The notes beneath the pieces are model-generated. The model was not told the origin of the DNA. It worked only from the letters and a program-made list of their open reading frames with translations, and did not search any database. Made by a program: the position numbers and the translations under genes. A stretch of DNA of 6,323 bases from an uncultured Prevotella sp. (lineage in GTDB: Bacteria > Bacteroidota > Bacteroidia > Bacteroidales > Bacteroidaceae): positions 1-6,323 of the forward strand of contig CALIIG010000006.1 of the NCBI GenBank assembly GCA_938018155.1, read 5' to 3'. The first letter of the stretch is position 1. Each line of letters opens with the position of its first letter. Below are positions 1 through 5,435 of the stretch, piece by piece.

Positions 1-38
1 TGTTTTGATTATTTGCCAACAGGGGGCAAAAATCAACA
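1..38. repeat. Imperfect inverted repeat (possible hairpin)
   Basis: The arm TGTT-TT-GATT-A-TTTGCC (1-17) pairs with GGCAAA-AATCAACA (25-38) if the two extra T's and one A are bulged out, around a 7-nt loop. The uninterrupted core is TTTGCC (12-17) with GGCAAA (25-30). No clear U-tract follows on the plus strand; the window edge prevents checking the minus strand. It could be part of a terminator or attenuator for a gene to the left. Confidence 0.4.
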
Positions 39-148
39 TGATGACTCGCTTTTAGTATCAAAACGGTTCTACAAAATCAATACACAATAGAGGGACAATC
101 TACGAAATGCCTTTGCTTTCGCGATGTTAGAAGGTAGAAAAGAGGGCA

Positions 149-162
149 TCATGGTACCATGA
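149..162. repeat. 14-bp perfect palindrome
   Basis: TCATGGTACCATGA reads the same on both strands. It lies in the gene-free stretch and could be a binding site for a dimeric regulator, but one palindrome of this length is not rare by chance in a window this size and no gene start is nearby. Confidence 0.35.
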
Positions 163-316
163 AAAGCTCACATTGTACCGCCAACTATCGTGACATGGAA
201 TAGAAAAGTAAACGTTTTGTCGCGATCAAAAGCATTTATATTACGACAGAAAACAACCATAACCTGTCATGATAATAGCCTGTTTTCGTCGATTTCCCAT
301 CGCCGTTTCATTACCA

Positions 317-348
317 CAAAAGAAAAAGGGGCTAATAATCAGCCCCTT
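317..348 (-). terminator. Rho-independent terminator of the tRNA-Pro unit
   Basis: Read on the minus strand, AAGGGGCT (348-341) and AGCCCCTT (333-326) form an 8-bp GC-rich stem around a 7-nt AT-rich loop, followed at once by a T-rich run (TTTCTTTT, complement of 318-325). The plus-strand side has no T-tract, so the signal is directional. It starts 14 nt after the tRNA 3' end, so it ends a very short transcript carrying only that tRNA. Confidence 0.9.
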
Positions 349-361
349 ATCTTCAAACAAG

Positions 362-434
362 TCGGGATTACTGGACTCGAACCAGCGACCTCGCGCCCCC
401 CAGACGTGTGCGCTACCAACTGCGCCAAATCCCG
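362..434 (-). tRNA. tRNA-Pro, anticodon GGG
   Basis: The minus strand folds into a complete 73-nt cloverleaf. The acceptor stem is CGGGATT/AATCCCG, the D arm GCGC-AGTTGGTA-GCGC, the anticodon loop CTGGGGG, the variable loop AGGTC, and the T arm GCTGG-TTCGAGT-CCAGT with one G-T wobble. The anticodon GGG sits at 401-399 and reads proline CCC and CCU codons. The C1-G72 pair and A73 agree with known tRNA-Pro identity, and G37 is the residue usually methylated in this tRNA. CCA is not encoded (the next bases are CTT), so CCA must be added after processing. The anticodon stem CACGT/GCGCG contains a T-G wobble at 31-39 and an A-C mismatch at 28-42 (positions 407 and 393), which is unusual. Promoter and terminator flank it closely, so it appears to be transcribed alone. 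Confidence 0.93.
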
Positions 435-447
435 TTGTTTCGTGGTG

Positions 448-479
448 CAAAGGTAATGGTTATAACGGGAATATCCAAA
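448..479 (-). promoter_or_regulatory. Bacteroidota-type promoter of tRNA-Pro
   Basis: On the minus strand, TTTG (479-476) and TACCTTTG (455-448) match the Bacteroidota primary-sigma consensus TTTG / TAnnTTTG exactly, with 20 nt between the boxes. Transcription would begin just before the tRNA, whose first base is 434, leaving only a few leader bases. The position, spacing and match make this a strong call. Confidence 0.82.
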
Positions 480-553
480 TTTTATATACATTTTTTGATG
501 TCATTATGCTTAAACAACGATTTAAAATGACAGCAATAAGGCCGTTTTGCTCC

Positions 554-569
554 TAATTTTGTATATTTG
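554..569 (+). promoter_or_regulatory. Candidate -7 element(s) for the aroA transcript
   Basis: Two adjacent sequences both fit the -7 consensus TAnnTTTG: TAATTTTG (554-561) and TATATTTG (562-569). The second would place the transcription start near 575 and give an AT-rich leader of about 20 nt before the ATG at 596. Neither has a clear TTTG box about 20 nt upstream; the only nearby one (546-549) is 12 nt from the second element, which is too close. The -33 half is therefore weak or absent. The element is divergent from the tRNA-Pro promoter. Confidence 0.5.
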
Positions 570-595
570 CAATACATATATTATTGACTTATTCC

Positions 596-1864
596 ATGAC
601 ATCATACAGTATAAAGGCACCACAAAAGCTCAATGCTGACATTATGCTACCAGCATCGAAGAGCATCAGCAACAGAGCACTTATCATCCATGCACTGACT
701 GAAGGCGATATGTTACCGCAAAATTTATCCGACTGTGACGACACACGCGTTGTGCTTCAAGCGTTGAATAACTGTCCGCCGGTGATTGATATTGGTGCTG
801 CCGGCACCGCCATGCGCTTCCTTACAGCCTATTTAGCTGCAACAAACGGAACGCACACGCTCACAGGTTCTGACCGAATGAAGCATCGCCCGATAGGTAT
901 TTTAGTTGATACACTAAAGAAATTGGGAGCCGACATCAGCTATTTAGAACAACAAGGCTATCCCCCACTACTTATCAAAGGCCACAAACTGCAGGGTGGC
1001 AGCATCGAAATTCCAGGCAATATAAGCTCACAATTTATCTCAGCACTGTTGTTAACGGCTCCCGTTATGACCGAAGGTTTAGAGCTTCGACTTAATGGAG
1101 AAATTGCTTCGCGACCGTATATCGACCTCACGCTTTGTACAATGAAACAGTTTGGAGCCAGTGCCGACTGGGTCGATTCGTGCACAATACGCGTCAATCC
1201 CGTCCCTTACGAAGAGCGTCCACTCCTTATTGAGAACGACTGGACGGCAGCAAGCTACTGGTACGAGCTTGTAGCCTTATATGCTCCCGGCCAGGCAAGT
1301 GTGCGCCTTCGCGGGCTAATGGACAGCTCCCGACAGGGCGATGCTGTTGTGAAATACATTTTTTCGCTGCTCGGTGTCAAAACAACGTTCGAGCCCTCAC
1401 CTACAGGAGAGCCTGCCATCGTAAGGTTAACGCGGCACGACAGTGGCGTAAAAAAACTTAATTATAACTTTATTAATTGTCCCGATCTGGTGCAAACCGT
1501 CGCCGTTACCTGTTGTGCGATGGGGGTTTTGTTCCGGTTTGACGGACTCGCAAGCCTGAAAATAAAAGAGACCGACCGCCTTATGGCTCTTCAACAAGAG
1601 CTTAGAAAGTTAGGCTTTGTGGTTTATACTGAAAATGATAACACCCTTGTTTGGGACGGACAAACGCGCAAACCAACCTCAACAACGATTGATACCTACG
1701 ACGACCACCGCATGGCCATGGCCTTTGCACCGCTTGCTGTAAAGGCAGAAAATGTGCAGATAAACCACCCGGAGGTAGTAACCAAGTCGTATCCGCGGTT
1801 TTGGGCAGACCTCAAATCGGCTGGTTTCCACGTAAATCCCATCAACAACAAACAACCTGAATAA
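596..1864 (+). CDS. aroA: 3-phosphoshikimate 1-carboxyvinyltransferase (EPSP synthase)
   Basis: This cytoplasmic enzyme joins phosphoenolpyruvate to shikimate 3-phosphate to make EPSP, the penultimate step to chorismate. The 422 residues match the family's usual 420-450. Visible motifs, numbered from the ATG: LPASKSISNRAL (18-29, with K22 and R27), GTAMRFL (70-76), HRPIG (97-101), ISSQF (143-147), NCPDL (294-298, with D297), KETDRL (324-329, with E325), YDDHRMAMA (368-376) and VTKSYPRFW (395-403, with K397). These align with the substrate-binding and catalytic K22, R27, D313, E341, H385-R386 and K411 of the E. coli enzyme, so it should be active. Gly is kept in GTAMR, as in class I enzymes, but Phe replaces the Pro of the E. 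coli TAMRPL motif, and DWTAASYW (215-222) replaces the usual GDASSA-type segment; I believe the latter is common in Bacteroidota. I chose ATG 596 over an in-frame TTG at 584 because the latter would leave almost no leader after the candidate promoter and adds non-family residues. It heads the four-gene run. Confidence 0.97.
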   Translation: MTSYSIKAPQKLNADIMLPASKSISNRALIIHALTEGDMLPQNLSDCDDTRVVLQALNNCPPVIDIGAAGTAMRFLTAYLAATNGTHTLTGSDRMKHRPIGILVDTLKKLGADISYLEQQGYPPLLIKGHKLQGGSIEIPGNISSQFISALLLTAPVMTEGLELRLNGEIASRPYIDLTLCTMKQFGASADWVDSCTIRVNPVPYEERPLLIENDWTAASYWYELVALYAPGQASVRLRGLMDSSRQGDAVVKYIFSLLGVKTTFEPSPTGEPAIVRLTRHDSGVKKLNYNFINCPDLVQTVAVTCCAMGVLFRFDGLASLKIKETDRLMALQQELRKLGFVVYTENDNTLVWDGQTRKPTSTTIDTYDDHRMAMAFAPLAVKAENVQINHPEVVTKSYPRFWADLKSAGFHVNPINNKQPE

Positions 1865-1896
1865 GCTAACTGTCCCCTCTCAAAAATATCATCTAC

Positions 1897-2298
1897 ATGC
1901 TTTATTTATTTTTAGGAATCGTCATTCTGGGCTGCATCGCGGGTGCTATTGAGCTTATCTCGCAGCAACTTGGCAATAAAGAAAAGCCCATACGCGTGCA
2001 AAAAGGCGATTGCACCACCTGTACGGGCGACGATTCAGCCTGCGAACAGGTGTGTATGATGCAGGCAGCGACGAAAGATATTGTTTATTTCGATGATGAA
2101 GAATTGGACATTTACCGCGGTCGACCGTCGGATAGCTACAACGCTGACGAAACCGAGCAGTTTGCAGAAGTGCTGGAAACCCTCCGCCCTACGGAGATAA
2201 AGGAGTGGAACCGCAGCCTTATCCTCCGTGGAATCAATATGCCTGACGGTATCAAAGACGAATATTTTACTTTGGTTTCTTCGGCCGGGGAGGCATAA
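1897..2298 (+). CDS. Small membrane-anchored protein with four-cysteine cluster, unknown function
   Basis: This 133-residue protein has no function I can assign with confidence. Residues 1-21 form one hydrophobic helix (MLYLFLGIVILG...), followed by K28, K30 and R33. By the positive-inside rule the N-terminus is outside and the rest lies in the cytoplasm. Just after the helix is the cluster C39-x2-C42-x6-C49-x3-C53, which could bind zinc or an iron-sulfur centre; C13 is inside the membrane. The remainder is acidic, with YFDDEELDIYRGR (about 64-76) and a C-terminal LRGINMPDGIKDEYF segment (about 110-124). I recall similar Bacteroidales proteins labelled 'phospholipase' in databases, but I see no lipase serine motif or other catalytic signature, so I do not adopt that label. 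It starts at an ATG 32 nt after aroA and ends 54 nt before porW, probably in the same transcript. That it is a real gene is likely from its composition and fit in the run; its role is open. Confidence 0.82.
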   Translation: MLYLFLGIVILGCIAGAIELISQQLGNKEKPIRVQKGDCTTCTGDDSACEQVCMMQAATKDIVYFDDEELDIYRGRPSDSYNADETEQFAEVLETLRPTEIKEWNRSLILRGINMPDGIKDEYFTLVSSAGEA

Positions 2299-2352
2299 AG
2301 AAGCCCATAACGAAACAAAATATATATACTATTTCCGCGTTATATCATACAG

Positions 2353-5300
2353 TTGGGCATTAAACACCATAATTATATATTGCTGATTATTGCGTTTGCA
2401 CTAATCGTTGCTGCCTGTTCCACCGGGAAAAATACGTCTCAATCGCGGTGGTGGCAATCGTTTAATACCCGATATAACGTTTATTACAACGGCTCGGTAG
2501 CCTATATTGACGGCTCGGTAGAGAAAGAAAACGGCAACCAGGACAACTTTACCGAGCTTATTCCATTGTATACTGTGGGCAACAAATCAAGTAGGGAGCT
2601 TGGTAAATTACAGCTCGACAAGGCCATCGAAAAGATGGAAAAGGCCATTCGTTTGCACAGTATCAAGCGTAAACCCGAATGGAACAAAAGCCGCAAAAAG
2701 ACAGAACGTGACATCGAATGGCTCTCAAGGAAAGAGTATAACCCCTTTCTCTGGAAGGCGTGGATGCTGATGGGACGGGCACAATTCTACGAAGGCGACT
2801 TCGATGCAGCGGCTTCTACCTTTAGTTATATGAGCCGCTTGTACCAGACACAGCCCGCCATCTATGCGCGTGCACGGGCCTGGCTGGCGAAAAGTTATAT
2901 TGAAAACAACTTTCTTTACGATGCCGAGGACGTGATTCGCAACGTGCAACGTGATTCGATTGACCGCTTTGCGAAGAAGGAGTGGAATTATACCTACGCC
3001 GATTACTATATTCATTCAGGCGATTATGCAAAGGCAATTCCCTTCCTTCAAAAGGTCATCAAGCACGAAATGCGCCGCAAACAGAAGGCGCGTGAATACT
3101 ATTTGCTGGGGCAGTTGTACAAAATTCTGGACCGTCGGCAGGAGGCTTACAAGGCCTTTGGCAGGGCAATTAAGATGAATCCGCCTTATCAGCTCGAGTT
3201 TAATGCACGCATTGCCCAAACCGAAGTGATGGCAACGGGGCAGGCCAGGAAAATGATTGGCAAGCTGAAACACCTTGCAGCATCTGACAAAAACACGGAA
3301 TATCTCGACCAGATTTATTATGCCATCGGCAATATATACCTTGCAGAGCGCGACACCACGCAAGCCATTGCAAGCTATGAAACGGGTAACACGAAGTCAA
3401 CACGCGGCGGAATAGAAAAGGGTGTGCTGTTATTGAAGCTCGGTAACCTTTATTGGGACACCGAAAAATTTGCTGATGCACAGCGTTGTTACGGCGAAGC
3501 TATCGGTCTTTTGGACAAGGACCGCAAGGATTATGAGCAGCTTTCGAACCGCTCAAAAGTGTTGGACGAACTTGTTCCCTACACCAAGGCCGTGCATCTG
3601 CAGGATTCTTTGCAGAGCCTTGCACGCATGAGCGAACACGATCGCAACGCAGCCATCGACCGTGTAATAGCTGCTTTGAAGAAAAAAGAGAAAGCAGAAA
3701 AGCGCCTTCAGGACGAACAGAATGCAGCACAAGCCATACAACAGAACGCTGCACAAACGGGAAGCACCATCCCAAGGCCCCAAAGCAAGGCGCCCATACC
3801 ACGCAGCAGCCAGCAAAATAACGAGCAATGGTACTTCTATAACCCCATGGCCGTGATGCAAGGCAAGCAGCAATTCGAACGCTTATGGGGCAAACGGCAG
3901 AACATTGACAACTGGCAACGCAACAACAAAACTGTGGTATCGACATTGTCCGGCACCGATGAGGCGTATACTGACCAGCAGAGAGACTCGATACAAACGG
4001 CACTGGCGCGCGAAGATTCCATCAAACAGCGTAGTGACAGTGCACAGAACGACCCGCACCGCAGGGAATATTACTTAGCACAAATACCCTTTACACCCGA
4101 ACAACAAAAGGCTTCTGACGCCATCATCATGGACGGATTGTTCCACAGCGGCGTTATTTTTAAAGACCAATTAGATCTTCTTCCATTAAGCGAAAAGGCG
4201 TTACGCCGCCTCGTCGACGATTATCCTCAATACGAACATACCGACGATGCCTACTACCATCTGTTTTTATTATACTCACGTTTGGGCCAAATTCAGCAGG
4301 CCCAAACCTACATTGACAAGCTGAAAACGAAATATCCGCGGAGCCAATGGACCGCATTGCTCACCGATCCACATTTTATTAAGAACGCACGTATGGGCGT
4401 ACAGCTCGAAGATTCGCTCTATACCGCTACCTACAAAGCCTTTAAGGCCGACCGCTTTACAGAGGTAAGCACCAACGCCGCCCTTTCAAGAACAAGGTTC
4501 CCACAGGGTGCGAACCGCGACAAATTTATATTTATCAACGGCCTCAGCAAGCTGAACAACGGCAATGCACAGGCTTGTCTGGCCGACATGCAAACGCTGG
4601 TGAAGGAGTTTCCGCAAAGCAAGCTGGCCGAAATGGCGGGTATGATTATCAACGGCGTGAAGGCTGGAAAACAACTGCGTGGTGCCAAGTTCGACATGTC
4701 AACGGTATGGAGTAGGCGCAGCGATGTGCTGAACGACAGCGACTCTATACACGCTGTTAAACTGAGTGCCGAACGCGATGTGAACTTCGTCTATATGTTG
4801 GTTTACAACCCTGATTCAGTCAAAGAGAACCAGCTGCTCTTTGAGTTGGCAAAATATAACTTTGCGAGTTATCTTGTCAGAAATTTCGAAATACAGGTTG
4901 AAGAGGCAGAAGGCATGCACCGAATGATAGTCAGAGGTTTTCAAAACTATGATGAGGCGTTGCAGTATGCACGTCATTTGCATCGGCAAGAAGCCATCGG
5001 TAGGCTGACGAAAAAGGCGCGACCGTTTATTATAAGCGAACAAAACATGCCGCTTTTAGGCCGCCAATTCAGTTATGATGATTATGCTTTGTTCTATCAG
5101 AAGCATTTTGCACCGCTTCGCATCAGTACGTTACAGCTGCTGACAGAACCTGTTCCATCGACAATAAAGCCGACCGGAAAGCCTGCTACAGCCGAGGAAA
5201 TAGACCGAGAATTGGAGCGTATCAGTCAGCAAGACAAGGATTATTATCCTGTCGAGCCCGTCTCCAAACCTGCTGAAAAACCGAAACCTGCACAGCAAAG

Positions 5301-5433
5301 TCAGTCAAAGAAACCGCAGACCGAACCGCAGAAGCCCCGGAAACCGACACCAGTGAAGAAGCCTGCAACGCCGGTCAAGCCCGTCAAACCACTCGATTTG
5401 GATGATGAATATTATGATTTAGATGGTTTTTAA
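2353..5433 (+). CDS. porW: PorW/SprE-like TPR lipoprotein of the type IX secretion system
   Basis: PorW (SprE in Flavobacterium) is an outer-membrane lipoprotein needed for type IX secretion and, in gliding species, motility; it is thought to contact the periplasmic machinery and the translocon. Of 1026 residues, 1-21 are a lipoprotein signal ending in lipobox VAA-C22. C22 is followed by STGKN, not an acidic surface-export signal, so it should face the periplasm. NTRYNVYYNG (38-47) is a hallmark I associate with this family. TPR-type helix pairs cover about 133-200, 211-277 and 317-387. A charged helix and Gln/Ala/Pro-rich linker (about 430-490) lead to WYFYNP (493-498) and LWGKR (511-515). 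More TPR-like helices follow (about 631-755), then a compact region (about 805-920) and a Lys/Pro/Gln-rich tail (about 965-1013) ending in acidic LDLDDEYYDLDGF. The start is TTG: no in-frame ATG exists between the upstream stop (2308-2310) and the cysteine, and TTG gives a normal signal peptide. It is longer than the roughly 870 residues I recall for SprE, mostly through linker and tail. It ends 2 nt before porX. A diverged non-T9SS TPR lipoprotein is the alternative. Confidence 0.85.
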   Translation: MGIKHHNYILLIIAFALIVAACSTGKNTSQSRWWQSFNTRYNVYYNGSVAYIDGSVEKENGNQDNFTELIPLYTVGNKSSRELGKLQLDKAIEKMEKAIRLHSIKRKPEWNKSRKKTERDIEWLSRKEYNPFLWKAWMLMGRAQFYEGDFDAAASTFSYMSRLYQTQPAIYARARAWLAKSYIENNFLYDAEDVIRNVQRDSIDRFAKKEWNYTYADYYIHSGDYAKAIPFLQKVIKHEMRRKQKAREYYLLGQLYKILDRRQEAYKAFGRAIKMNPPYQLEFNARIAQTEVMATGQARKMIGKLKHLAASDKNTEYLDQIYYAIGNIYLAERDTTQAIASYETGNTKSTRGGIEKGVLLLKLGNLYWDTEKFADAQRCYGEAIGLLDKDRKDYEQLSNRSKVLDELVPYTKAVHLQDSLQSLARMSEHDRNAAIDRVIAALKKKEKAEKRLQDEQNAAQAIQQNAAQTGSTIPRPQSKAPIPRSSQQNNEQWYFYNPMAVMQGKQQFERLWGKRQNIDNWQRNNKTVVSTLSGTDEAYTDQQRDSIQTALAREDSIKQRSDSAQNDPHRREYYLAQIPFTPEQQKASDAIIMDGLFHSGVIFKDQLDLLPLSEKALRRLVDDYPQYEHTDDAYYHLFLLYSRLGQIQQAQTYIDKLKTKYPRSQWTALLTDPHFIKNARMGVQLEDSLYTATYKAFKADRFTEVSTNAALSRTRFPQGANRDKFIFINGLSKLNNGNAQACLADMQTLVKEFPQSKLAEMAGMIINGVKAGKQLRGAKFDMSTVWSRRSDVLNDSDSIHAVKLSAERDVNFVYMLVYNPDSVKENQLLFELAKYNFASYLVRNFEIQVEEAEGMHRMIVRGFQNYDEALQYARHLHRQEAIGRLTKKARPFIISEQNMPLLGRQFSYDDYALFYQKHFAPLRISTLQLLTEPVPSTIKPTGKPATAEEIDRELERISQQDKDYYPVEPVSKPAEKPKPAQQSQSKKPQTEPQKPRKPTPVKKPATPVKPVKPLDLDDEYYDLDGF

Positions 5434-5435
5434 CT

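Larger units (their letters stand above)
1..316. other. Leading intergenic stretch, no supported gene
   Basis: No coding region can be supported here. Plus frame 1 is open from the window edge to a TAG at 88-90 (29 codons), so the tail of an upstream plus-strand gene may end there, but that length is common by chance and I recognise no family. A minus-strand ATG at 37-39 could start a gene leaving to the left, again unsupported. The rest (91-316) has stops in all frames apart from short shadows, no second tRNA, and no good TAnnTTTG motif on either strand. Two inverted repeats lie inside and are listed separately. No copy of the neighbouring tRNA 3' end is visible, so nothing points to an integrated element using that tRNA as its attachment site. 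Confidence 0.5.

Noticed and set aside
1..90. Possible C-terminal tail of an upstream plus-strand gene (29 codons to TAG at 88-90)
   Set aside because: The residue mix is protein-like, but the length is common by chance and no motif is visible; left as a note rather than a CDS.
317..434. tRNA-Pro as an attachment site for an integrated element
   Set aside because: No integrase gene and no repeated copy of the tRNA 3' end can be seen in the window.
190..556. Short open frames on both strands around the tRNA (88, 95 and 69 codons)
   Set aside because: They run through the tRNA-Pro gene and its terminator, have no family resemblance, and are explained by the structured RNA.
584..595. TTG at 584 as the aroA start
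   Set aside because: It would add four residues not typical of the family and leave almost no leader after the -7 element; ATG 596 fits better.
1897..2298. Annotation of the small Cys protein as a phospholipase or a ferredoxin
   Set aside because: No lipase catalytic motif is visible, and the four-Cys spacing does not match the CxxCxxCxxxC ferredoxin pattern.
3500..4003. 167-codon minus-strand open frame inside porW
   Set aside because: It lies antisense to a clearly coding frame with family motifs; its product is rich in Cys, Arg and Ser as expected of a shadow frame.
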